Positions 53,875-64,000 of a stretch of 64,000 bases of DNA are shown here, in pieces (within the stretch, counting starts at the first letter, position 1; the number at the start of each line of letters is the position of its first letter). Under the pieces are notes generated by a model, which had not been told where the DNA came from, ran no database searches, and was given only the letters and a program-made list of their open reading frames with translations. Location: contig OY725495.1 of the NCBI GenBank assembly GCA_963281255.1, positions 3,348,001 through 3,412,000 on the forward strand, given 5' to 3'. The DNA comes from Aphrocallistes beatrix. Its lineage: Eukaryota; Porifera; Hexactinellida; Sceptrulophora; Aphrocallistidae. Position numbers and translations under genes: made by a program.

Positions 53875-54255
53875 CTTACTAGCTGTAGGCTGGTTACGGA
53901 ACCTCCGATTTCGACCATATTATGTGTTTTTTGAAGAAAAAGTGTGTCCCAGCAGTTTTTATACTCTAAGAAAAAAATAGCTCACACATTTTCCTCAAAC
54001 AACCCGAATTTGTAGATATGTAAGTTCAGTGCATTTTGAGAACCTTTTTGGGTAAGATTTCTATCGATGTGAAAAAAAATTTAGTGATTTTACAAAATGT
54101 GCATAGTTTGATATCAAGAATTTTTTCAAATCAAATTTTCATCCATCCTCAACAAATTTTCTTATATCCTTTTCCCAAGACATATTTTCGAGTAAATTTT
54201 ATAATTAATTTGTTTACTTTTGTTTTCAAAATATACATAGGCGCCAGTTGTTTAC
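53875..54255. other. Intergenic, nothing recognised
   Basis: AT-rich. The end near 54215-54240 has a TTTGTTTACTTTTGTTTTCAA string like the ~140-bp repeat family. No gene. Confidence 0.4.
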
Positions 54256-54257
54256 AT

Positions 54258-56744
54258 CAGGGGTCGCATAGGGGTGGCAGATCATCTGGCAGGGGTCGCA
54301 GAATAAAGGAAGGGAACTCAAAAATGTCTCATTTTTTAGATTGTATCCATAACCAGTATTATATGTTTGGAATCTAAAACCGACTTCAATGTTGAAATTA
54401 TGTTTTTCTTCTGATTAATATTATTTAGTGCGTTTTTGTTAGTACCTTAGTATCCAAAATGAGTGACATTCTTCCCGCAGCTACTAAACGTCATAGAACT
54501 GAAGCTCCTGGCCCAGATGATCTGTCCTCTTGCGCAGACGAGAAGCCCATCCAGCCCAAATTGCATTCTTTTCCTTTGTTTGGCACCACTGGCCGCCGCT
54601 TCAATCCTGATTGGTATGGAATGTTTCCGTGGGTTGAATACAGTCAAAAGGCAAATGCTGTATTCTGTTACGCTTGTCGTCACTACGTTATTGCTGGCTA
54701 TGACGCTTACCGCACCAAAGGAATGCAAAAATTTACTCACAGAAAAAAAAGATAGAGGATCACAATGCCAGCGAGCAACACAAGTCTGCAATGGTAAAAT
54801 GGCAAATGGCCGAGAAGGTGAAGTCGTCAGCCATCCAGCAGTATATCAGCAGCACACAAGCTGGAAATCGATGAAAACCGCCATTACATCATCTGCATCA
54901 TCCGCTGCATCCGCACTGCAGGGAATTGCTCTCAAGGCCATCGTGAGCAAATCGACGCCGACAATCCCACACTCAATCGGGAAAACTTTTTGGCCATAGT
55001 TTCGTTGACTAGTGTGTATGACGACATGGTGCGCAAACGTCTCCACTCTGCACCACAAAACGCGAAATACGTCCATCATGACATACAGAATGATATTCTG
55101 TCTTCTGCCAGTTCTTTGGTTCGTCAGCTCATAGTCACCCAAGTTGTCGAGGCAGGAGTGTATGCTGTCATGGCTGACGAAACGCGTGACACGTCCAAGG
55201 CGGAGCAAATGTCAATCGTCCTTCGGTATGTCAGGGACGGCGAGACCATGAGGCCTTTCTTTGCTTCAAGGAGTGTCAGAGACTGGAAGCAGGAGGACTC
55301 TGTGAAACTATCCTCGACACTCTGCAGACGAGTGGCATCGATCCACAGCGGTGCTGTTCGCAATGTTACGACGGGGCGGCAGTTATGAGTGGTCACCTCA
55401 GCGGTGTACAACAACGCTTCAAAGAGGTAGTGCCTCATGCAACTATGTACATTGTTACGCCCACCGCTTCAACCTTGTTGTGGTGATCTGGTGGATCTAA
55501 TGAAGACTCACGGTCGAGTTTGTGACCTTTTCGTTACTCTACAACAACTTCACAACTTCTTGTCTACCAGCGTCGTTCATTCCCGTTATGTTGCAATTCA
55601 AAATGAACTTCACCCCGGACATCAGACGCGTGAGATTCCCAGTATCTCTGAAACTAGGTGGGTCTGTCAGTACAGAGCCTTGTTTACGCTGTCTGTAACT
55701 CTGGACGCTGTGAGTGAAGTCATCGACGAGTTTGCGGAAGAGAGTGGGGACCGTGGGACTACCTCCCGCAACCTACAACAAAAGCTCACTTCTTGTTTCG
55801 TGGTTCACTTATTGACAATGCGTTGGTTGCTGCATATGTGTGCGGTGGCTACGGAGAAGCTTCAGGGCAAGACGGAGACAATGGTGGATGCCCTCGAAAC
55901 TGTGAAAACTCTGAGCGGCATCGTCTCAAACCGCCCCGAGCATCTTTACCCTGATGAGATATGGAACTGCATCTGGAGCGAGGCTGTGGAGTTGACCACC
56001 CTATGTGAGTTTCCTGTTTTTCCAGTTCATCGTATACGAAGCGTCCGTAGAGCCAAAGGTAAGCATGTTGGTAACTTCGAGGGCCCAGATGACTATCGAC
56101 GTCGACTGTTCCTGCCACTATGTAACACACTCGCGGAGCTCGATCGGAACTGTAGCACTCTCTCCCGGAAGCTGTACTTTCTTGGATGTCGCTGACATTA
56201 AGGCGTTCTGTAGACACTATAGTATATTTTGTGGAGATACATTGGCAGCGATAGAATCTGAGATTGCTTTGTTGAAGGATATGCTCACGAGAGAGGAAGA
56301 GCTTCATGAAGACTTTGCTGGAATTCTACGTGTTCATGTCTCCACACAAGATTCTTTTTCCACGTATCTTCACAGCTATTCAAGTAGCTGCGACAGTTCC
56401 AGTTTCGAACTCCTCGGCAGAAAGGTCATTCAGTGCACTGAAGCGAATTAAATCATACCTTCGTTCGACAATGTCAGAAGAGCGGGGAAGTGACTTGGAG
56501 GTGCTACACGTGAATCGTAACATACTTTCCCTCATCGACGAAGAAGATATTCTGAAACGGTTCGCAGAGTAGAACCGAAGGATCAGCTTAGTTTAACTGT
56601 TTATTTTAGTTATGTGACTTTAGTAATATTTTGTTCCTGTTTCTTTCACAAAAGTTCACTTAATCTCATATAACATAGAACTAAAATCACAAATTTCGTA
56701 AATATAAACCTATAAATCCTGCGCCCCTTCTAACGCCGCCACTG
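54258..56744. mobile_element. Decayed autonomous-type hAT transposon (ZMYM1/DUF4371 group)
   Basis: The region carries a nearly full-length but frameshifted transposase (54459-56572). Possible degenerate ends are CAGGGGTCGCATAGGGG at the left and the complement of CAGTGGCGGCGTTAGAAGGG at the right. The flanking 8-mers do not match, so borders are tentative. The base composition is clearly less AT-rich than its surroundings. Confidence 0.65.
54459..56572 (+). pseudogene. hAT transposase (TTF-type zinc finger, DUF4371, dimerisation domain), frameshifted
   Basis: Starting at the ATG at 54459, the first ~98 codons include a TTF/MYM-like zinc-finger region (FNPDWYGMFPWVEY, AVFCYACRHY). Pieces in changing frames follow: VYAVMADETRDTSKAEQMSI (55150-55215), with the catalytic-core Asp of DUF4371-type hATs; SETRWVCQYRALF near 55650; and the dimerisation signature FPRIFTAIQVAATVPVSNSS, AERSFSALKRIKSYLRSTMS near 56360-56480. 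At least four frame changes (near 54755-54870, 55330-55400, 55990-56010 and 56300) inactivate it. Closest families are ZMYM1-like transposases. This is an old copy with all regions still present. Confidence 0.85.
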
Positions 56745-57913
56745 CATAAAGCAAAAAAATACAAAATGGATGTAAAAATCAAATACATCAATAATATTAT
56801 GAAACGAACTTGTTATTAATATTGCTACTAATGAAATTCCGTTAATACTGGAGCGTAGCACCAGTTGTTAAATACAAGTAAGGCTCCTTGCAGTTCATGA
56901 TTTCTAGTTAGTCATCTTATCTTAAATGTAGGGTTTGCAATCCCGTGTTCCTGGTATATTTTCTACAGGATAAAGGTATTTGTACACCATTATTTCACGC
57001 ACATTTAATAATAAATAGGTCTACTAATGAATATCAATTTCCTAAACGGTAAGTGAGAGAACTAACGGGATCCCAAATTCGAAACCCGCAAACTCAAACC
57101 AGCGACTGTATAGTAACCTTAATCAATTATTTATGATTATGGTTACTATACAGTGGCTGGTTCGATATGTATTCATCAATAGGTCCTTAACCGAATAAGA
57201 ATCCTGATATTGTCGATAAATCGAATATCAACTATTTGCCGAAAAGTATTTGTCTAACCGAATATTGAACTATTTGGTTGCAACCTTGATTAAAATTAAT
57301 ATTTATAGTCAAATTGAGTTTTACTTAATTAATAAACAACAGTCATGGAATCTTCAAGGATCATAGCTCAAAGGACGATGACTTTTAAATGAATATTCAT
57401 CTTCTCGTACAGACCAGGTCATTCCACTGGTCGCTGCGTGTCCACTAGTGTCTCGTAGAAGTCGAACAGGAACAGCTGAGCGATCAGGTCAGAGGGACTG
57501 GTGTAGATGTCGATGGAGAGAGAGAGGGGACTTGACGTGTTTGGGCTTCCTCAGCGCTTCCAGCTCTGCGCTTGAGAATACACGTTATGAATGTTCTTCC
57601 TTAAATTTACCTCATTAACCTGAACACCAACAGTCCCGCTTAAAACCAGGCTATCTGGTCGATTCGGGAGATTATTCAGAGTCTTTTTCTTCGTAATTCG
57701 ATGGTCACGTGTGGATGTACATTGTCGGATTTGATGTCACTGTCAAAGTGAATTTATCATATTGATCTAAAAATATAATATTCGAAATCTACAAATAAAA
57801 TAAAATATTCGAAATCTTTAAAAACCCCATGTCAACCATTGGAAGCTAGCCGATGCCTCTTTTTACTCAAAAATAAGAAAGATTATCTTAATCTTTTGCA
57901 TTCTAATGATCTA
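56745..57913. other. Intergenic with repeat fragments
   Basis: No gene is seen. 57170-57290 carries a repeat also found at 63185-63322. GATCTAAAAATATAATATTC with the CCATGTCAACCATTGGAAGC block at 57765-57850 belongs to the ~140-bp repeat family of 5765-6030. Confidence 0.45.
57170..57290. repeat. Dispersed repeat, copy 1
   Basis: CGAATATCAACTATTTGCCG and TCTAACCGAATATTGAACTA with a GGTTGCAACC end match the block at 63185-63322 at high identity and in the same orientation. Non-coding, family unknown. Confidence 0.65.
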
Positions 57914-58663
57914 CAGGATGGCTCATAAGTTCTGATACAAGCTTCTTTAGGTATAAAATTTCTTATACTCGAACAATCTTAGTTATTGTGGTCTTTAGAG
58001 ATTGTAATTCGAATATTCTCAATGGTTTTAGAAGATTTTTCGAGTCTAAGACCTGGAACTGTGTTTTGTATGGTGAATTTAATGGGGAAAAAATGTGTCC
58101 TGGCACGCAGCAAAAATCGAGAATCAAGGTCACAGCTTCTGTAAAAAATGTCTTCATAATCGCTGTTCTATGACGATTTAACATCAGATACCTTTCATTC
58201 ACCATGGAAATATTTCATAAATTCATTGAATTCATTATCAGAAACGAGAGAAAGTTATATTTCACATGTTCAAATTAGGTATATTTTGCAAAATCACCCA
58301 AAATGACATCACCAAAAATCTGATTCAAATTGCTCTCAATATGTACTGATATAAACATCTTAATATTCTACAAATTTAGAGTGTTCGATGGAAATGTGAG
58401 AGCCAATTTTTCCTAGAATTTGAAGACTCTAGAAAGATCAAAGTGAGCCCTGATACTCGATTTTCGCTGCGTGCTAGGACACATTATTTCCCCATAAAAA
58501 TCACCACACAAAACACAGTTCCAGGTCTTAGACTCGAAAAATCTTTTAAAGTCATTGAGAATAATCGAATTACAATCTCTAAAGACCGTATTGACTAAGA
58601 TTGTCTGAGTATAAGAAATTTTATACCTACTGAAGCTTGTCACAGAACTTGTGAGCCACCCTG
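57914..58663. mobile_element. Foldback mariner/Tc-type element, 750 bp
   Basis: Ends CAGGATGGCTCATAAGTTCT and, on the right, the complement of CAGGGTGGCTCACAAGTTCT, flanked by TA (57912-57913, 58664-58665). The arms match for about 200 bp each (GAGTCTAAGACCTGGAACTG mirrors CAGTTCCAGGTCTTAGACTC). No transposase. The CAGGGTGGC start and TA target fit Tc1/mariner relatives. Confidence 0.88.
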
Positions 58664-58819
58664 TATATCTCTGAATTTATCTGCTATGGCGTTTGTATTT
58701 TGTTGTGTCTTGTAAAAGATTTTGTAGTTCAATAAAGAAATCCCAGATCCCAGATATATTTTATGGCTATATTTTAACATACTCATTCTTTTCGAAGGTT
58801 ACGGCTATACAAATCAAAA

Positions 58820-60108
58820 GGAATAATGTACTTGCATCAGATCTAGACGCTCACTGTCATACACCTCATCGTCAATCGTGAGGGAGATGTTTTTTTCTGA
58901 GGTAAGTTCACACTTGAATATTCCTTGATTCGCCTCGAGTGCAATGGTATTAATGCAGTCTCGAATGGTCGGGTGGAATTTGGACTTATTACTATTTTGC
59001 TCTGTTCATTCAGACCCATTCGTGACAACTGCCGTCTGACGATATAAACTATTAATTGTGTGTAGAGGTGTGAGTGTCTGAGTGAGGATGGATTCAGTCG
59101 CGTTGAAGAGAGTGCTGAATAAACTGGCGTTCACGGGCACCAGGGACAGTTGTTTGATTTCATCATGACGGTGAAACATTTCGCGAACAGCGTTTAGTTT
59201 TGAAATGGTCTCGATTCGCTTTTCGAAGTACAAATCTCGGTTGGCGGGTGAAAAGCCTAACACTTGGAAGTTGACGTCGATATGGAATTGGGCGCCATAA
59301 GTGTCTTTGAAATCGTACCACGCGCTAGGTCGACTCGTTAAGAGGATGGCGCTACGTGTAAGGAACTGTCGCTCTAACAATTTGGATACCGTACATGTAG
59401 CCGAAGTGCTTACATAGGAAAGTTTTCCCACTGCCGGGGTGACCAATCAAACACCACAGTTTATTATCATTTGAATCGCACTTAATGACAATCCCTTCAA
59501 AGTCTACGACCTCTACGGTTTCCAGTTTGACTTGTTGATGGATATTGCGTAGGAATTCGATCTCGTTGAGGCCACTTTCTTCAAACGCATCTTCTTTTGC
59601 TGGTTTAATTTGGATTACGGTCAAGGGTATGTATACGGATCCAATCGGGACGACCGCTTCATCAAGCGCTATGTTAATGTCCTTATTCTGCTTCTTGAGG
59701 AATGCTTTCAAGCATATTTCCCACTCTCTCTTATTTTCCTTACTCTCCTCAAATTTAACCTCAATTATTCATTGTTTCTTAGTCAATCCGGTTAGCAATA
59801 GCTCTTTCAATGAATCGGTGGAACGAATTTCCTTAGCGGTTTTGGGTTCACGATAACTCGGGGAACTCTAGCTGTCTAGCGGTATATAATAGGAGATTAT
59901 TTCCCATCATTCGTAATGTTCTGTCGAAGGTATTCGGGTTAAAATGGTTCCAATTTCTTAACGCGTTTATGAATCTGGCCGGGTCCGTTCCGATATCTTC
60001 GCTAATTCTTCTGGGATTTCGATTGCATTTTTCAACTTTCCTACGATCTCAGGTGTCATTAAATCGAGTTCAACAAAGACTTTCAGTTCGTGTTTGGATT
60101 GAGACATT
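58820..60108 (-). pseudogene. Death-fold / NACHT (NLR-type) pseudogene
   Basis: Read right to left. An ATG at 60106-60108 opens a death-fold-like segment (HELKVFVELDLMTPEIVGKL), then after a frame change near 59990 FINALRNWNHFNPNTFDRTL and LLLYTARQLEFPEL. After a stop and another frame change comes STDSLKELLLTGL, an in-frame TGA, and a linker leading to the Walker A motif GHPGSGKT (59421-59444). About 90 codons expected between Walker A and the LLTSRP motif are missing. The next frame gives SAILLTSRPSAWYDF, FQVLGFSPANRDLYFEKRI and LSLVPVNASLFSTLFN, the order typical of NACHT helical regions. Another TGA near 59015 precedes a post-NACHT tail to about 58820. No leucine-rich repeats are visible. 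NACHT proteins act in innate immunity; this copy is dead. Confidence 0.8.
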
Positions 60109-62000
60109 CTGATCTAAGGGTTACAACCAATGATATTGCACAGAATGCCAGATTTCTTATATAGATAGAAATCTAACAATCGGAAACGTTACAGGGGAAA
60201 TTTGTTACAAGGATATTAACCAGAAAACCTTGTCATCATTACGCACCAAAATTTTTAAAATTGACAAATTAGGTGATTCTTCGTGCGATATCGATTATAA
60301 CAGTAGGACAGACGTATTTAGAGATGTTATTTCCTTTATAATTAATCGAAGTGACCCCAGGCACCCAAATGGCGCTTCTAATGGGAACAAAGTGTCCGCC
60401 AGCCACGCTGCACAAACAAGCGAAGCACACTTGTTCTAAAATGGGACACTCGAGAAATCAAGAAAAATACGAAGGGATCAATATGCGGGAGTTCTGACAA
60501 AAAATGGATAGTTGGAATGTTTGTACTGGGTTGAATCTGTCCCAGTAGGCTTTGAAGCGATATTTTCCCAAATATTCGACCAACCAGTGTCAAGTATTTT
60601 GAACAGTGGAGATATGCTATATACTGTAATTAGAAATTAGACAATGGATCTGATGGCATGCTACAGTGTATAATCTGCTATGATCTATTCTTATGTGTGT
60701 ATCCACTGTAGTTATTTGTATTCAACTTTTACTTGAAATGTACATAAATGTGTTGAAAGCTCAATAAGTTGTGTCTAAAATTGGAACAATATAGATAAAA
60801 ATAAATTGTAAAATTTTTTCAAATTAATCTTAAAAAAAACAAGATTTAACTATTATAAAAACCAATAGCACTCAGGTGTACCTGCTATATCTACTCGTCA
60901 TTAATCGCTCTAAAATTGATTTATGCAAGATTTAGATCTTAACAGAAACTAAATTAAGTCCCAAATACATCTAAATATAAATTTAATAAACGATAGCAGT
61001 AAAAGATTAGGTGAAGATAGAGTGGAACCAACATGATGACACCAGACATTCGTAATCAGGATATGTATTTAAGGAATGTCTATTAAAATATGTTCTTTCA
61101 ACTCACTTGATTCTGCAAACGTTTGATTAAGCTTGAAATTGTGTCGATAAGCCAATTATTCAGATGTATCTATATCTAGAATAAGATAAAACAATCCCAA
61201 CAATTGTAGTATAAGAAGTATCGTGTATACTTGAAAAGTGGTTTTCTTCAGATTCATTATCTCTTATATCTTAACAAGTGTCGTTATGGTACAAATTGGT
61301 CACTAGTTATTTCAGAACAGACGAAAGTTGCATGCCCATTCCATATTCTATCTGCTAGAGAATCTATCCATTTATCAGTACAAGATGCCTATAATACTAT
61401 TCAATAGATTGATAAGCAAATTCTAGATTTATTCGGAATAGTCCGCCTCAGTACGATACTAAGTATAGTTTTCAGATCAGAAATCAGTCAAGTACTTTCA
61501 AATGGATTACGTTTTAAATGAAATAATTAAAATTTATTTAATGAGACAGTAGAATTTATGACAGTGCATTTGGGTATTTGGAGGGATTTGTAGTTTAATA
61601 AAAATCTTTACTGCTTTAGAGCGCATTTCTATTAATTGGAGGTAGACAATATGTACAGTCATTGTCGCACAATTTCAATGACTCAGATTAGAGTTTTAAA
61701 ACCTTATGTCTCATATATCCAGGTTAATATCAAGAAAAGTAAATATTCACGCAGTACTCATAAGTAATTACATTGTCACATAGCATAGGTAAGGATATAT
61801 TTGGTTCCCTTTAGAATCAGTGCATTACTAGGTCATGAATGCAACATGAATGTATTACGTGGTATGAAATTTAAAGATCTATCATTTAAGACATTTAGAT
61901 AAATAGAAACAAACATATGTGATTCTCCGTTCAAATCCGTTCAATATCTTATTTCTAATAACTACAGTTCTGGTTGGCTAGTTACTCACTGTTCTGGAGA
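60109..62000. other. Intergenic, mostly unrecognised
   Basis: 60230-60370 is similar to 63640-63720 (AATTAGGTGATTCTTCGTGC against AATTTGGTGATTTTTTGTGC, then GTATTTAGAGATG), so it is repeat-derived. 60395-60440 is the GC-rich AAGCGAAGCACACTTGT end of the dispersed repeat described at 6040. The rest is AT-rich with no gene. Confidence 0.4.
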
Positions 62001-63184
62001 CAGCATTCTAGCATTGAGATGGTTCAACCATTTTAATTCATTAGCCAATACTTTCAACACCAAAACATGCAGCAAATTCCTCACAGTGTCATAGCAGGTG
62101 GAGTCAACCTATAAACTAGAGAGGCGGAGTTGTTTGTGAGATGTCAGTATATCTGTATTTGCACTTGAAAGAGAGTTTAAACCTCAAAGAACTCATTTGA
62201 TAATTATCAAATGGCTACTTACTTCCCAGAGAATATATTTTCTAGCCCGAATATAAATTTTATTGTAAATTAGAGTCATGTCTAATCAGAGACGTAGTAG
62301 GTAATGCGCGGTGTATACCGGTTTCAGAGTCAGACGCAACACCTAAAGCAGTGCACAGTAGGGAGGAGGCAAAAATAACTCGTAACAGTGCTGTGTAATC
62401 ATGATGTTCAGGAGGTTTAATAGTCAAAAAGATAGGTTCAAATCTGCAGCTAGACCGATCAGATTTGAGTTTAGAAGGTTATTATAACATTTTTGTAAGG
62501 ATTGAGTTAAGCCAATCAAATTTATCTCGGGATTTTGATTAGCTAATACAATTAGTTAATTAAAATCTCACTTCTAAGTTCAAATCTCTACAAAAAGGAA
62601 TAATATATCGTTCAAATTAGGTTTATTTGGCCAAATATAATTTCCAGGGACGAGCAGACGGATGTACGGACGCTATACCTCGATCATGTCATAAGGCATC
62701 TCCGATACTAGGAGCACAAAAGATATTTATGGAGAGAATACAGAACATAAATCGAAAAAATTCACATCATAACCAGCAAATGGATAATTAGAATAATCCA
62801 AAAATCGCTGGGGGGCTTATTCAGGGAAAGACCGTGATCCAATTTTCTATAAATAATTGGAAGCGTCGGCTATGTCAAATTAGTTAAAACATATTTAGAC
62901 ACATATCACGAGTGAGATGGCCACAGCTAGCTATCCTGGTTAGTGAGTGACACTCAGGGTTGATTGGTTTAATACAAAAGTATAGAGCCTCCAAACCAGC
63001 TACAATGGTGGGAGTGTCTATCAAATACGTTAAAGATGGACCAATGAGAATGTTGGAGACGAATTTGATTTGTTAGGTAATAACCTACCTAACACGAATT
63101 CCTCAACAAGACGATACTCTGAATTCTGAGCAACAACTAGTAATCTCTGGTTGCCTCAAGGAAAACTATTCATTAAATCAGAGT

Positions 63185-63322
63185 TGAAACCGATGGAACC
63201 GAATATCTGTATTCATAAATAGTTCCCTAACGGAATACAAATACTGATATTCGATCGAATATCAACTATTTGACGAATAGTATTTGGTCTAACCGAATAT
63301 TGAACCATTCGGTTGCAACCTC
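63185..63322. repeat. Dispersed repeat, copy 2
   Basis: Matches 57170-57290: CGAATATCAACTATTTGACG, TCTAACCGAATATTGAACCA and the GGTTGCAACC end. Confidence 0.65.
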
Positions 63323-63415
63323 ATTATATATATATATGGAACTGGGAAGTGCTAGAAACATGAAATTTGGCACACAGGTAAGTAATAGTGAAACTAGAAG
63401 GGATATATACGTACA

Positions 63416-63480
63416 GTCCCAGCAAAAAGTCTGGAATATTTTAGTATTTTCATTGTCGCCCTTTTTAGAATAAGAAATTT
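63416..63480. mobile_element. Possible Tc1/mariner-type terminal repeat
   Basis: CAGTCCCAGCAAAAAGTCTG follows TA-rich sequence and resembles the ends of Tc1-like elements. No matching complementary end was found before the window ends, so the element is either truncated or extends beyond 64000. Confidence 0.35.
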
Positions 63481-64000
63481 CTTTTTCGACTATAACTCAG
63501 CCATTTTAGGTGATAGATGGCTGAAATTTGAATAAAATGTGTATATTGCTATTCTTCACATGTGATGCAACTATTATCAAAAAATGATGACTCATCACTC
63601 TGTTATGACGTCATCATTACACATCAAATTTTTTTACTTATTAACAAATTTGGTGATTTTTTGTGCAATCCTAACAGTATTTAGAGATGCTCCCTGATAC
63701 TTATTAATAAATAGTAGTGACTTTATGCATACAATCAAAAGGACTATTCGTGATCGAAATTCATTGGTTCATGGGAGAAACAATCAATTATCAGACTTTT
63801 ATAGTGCGATTCACACGATTCTATTTCATATAAATGATTAAATATAGTTATTTTGAGTCTATAATTTGATTGTTAAAAGTTATTTTATGATCAAATTGAT
63901 TGATCATAGCATATAACACACTTTAATTGTTGTTAATGACTGGACTGAAATTGGTTGATTAATCAATAATTATGATAATATGATATAAACCCCTCCGTTG

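Larger units (their letters stand above)
62001..64000. other. Intergenic, no gene recognised
   Basis: AT-rich with scattered short frames. It contains dispersed repeat copy 2 and a possible transposon end, listed separately. Confidence 0.4.

Noticed and set aside
54258-56744. Firm terminal repeats and target duplication for the large hAT
   Set aside because: The candidate ends are only loosely complementary and the flanking 8-mers differ, so borders are given as tentative only.
59006-59711. Two separate small genes with a P-loop and an LLTSRP motif
   Set aside because: Their order and content are successive parts of one NACHT region in different frames, so a single decayed gene explains them better.
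60230-60439. 69-codon plus-strand frame
   Set aside because: The DNA resembles the repeat at 63640-63720 and ends in the GC-rich dispersed repeat, so it is not a gene.

Overview
This is AT-rich, gene-poor eukaryotic DNA, almost certainly from an invertebrate animal. The evidence is secreted single-exon proteins with discoidin-like domains, an NHL-repeat protein of the TRIM type, a broken NACHT (NLR-type) gene, and relics of hAT, mariner/pogo and P-element transposons. A sponge or another early-branching metazoan is my best guess, but nothing in the window proves it. No rRNA, convincing tRNA gene or CRISPR array was seen.

The window is dominated by one expanding gene family. Each intact copy encodes about 295-302 residues in one uninterrupted reading frame: a signal peptide, a short Cys motif ending in Met-Pro-Cys, a conserved beta-rich middle region, a short helical linker, and a C-terminal domain of about 110 residues resembling the F5/8-type C (discoidin) fold, closest by eye to the one in BTBD9. 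I name five subfamilies. A, B and C lie on the minus strand between 8.8 and 40.9 kb. D and E lie on the plus strand between 44.0 and 53.1 kb. Eight copies are apparently intact: A1, A2, B1, B3, C1, E1, D2 and E2. B2 is a chimeric truncation. B4, B5, C2, C3, A3, A4 (present twice) and D1 are pseudogenes or relics. Three further loci (B6, E0, C4) keep the flanks of a copy but have no coding sequence.

Layout: 1-6.2 kb holds the NHL gene and inverted-repeat elements. 6.2-16.9 kb is two tandem copies of a module with an intact A gene and a broken B gene; the second copy continues into two broken C genes. 18-23 kb holds nested transposons in relic copies. 24.6-31.8 kb is a 3.57-kb tandem duplication with no difference seen by eye, whose junction fuses gene B2 to a mariner terminal repeat. 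32-36.6 kb is a transposon graveyard (P-element, hAT, MITEs). 36.7-41 kb has intact B3 and C1. The array changes strand at 41-44 kb. 44-53 kb has the plus-strand D and E genes. 54-57 kb is a decayed hAT transposon, 57.9-58.7 kb a foldback mariner-like element, and 58.8-60.1 kb a decayed death-fold/NACHT gene. I see no gene beyond 60.1 kb.

The family looks like a birth-and-death array of secreted recognition or matrix proteins. Close paralogue pairs share nearly identical N-terminal halves and differ mainly at the same predicted loops of the C-terminal domain. Function is unknown; recognition is an inference.
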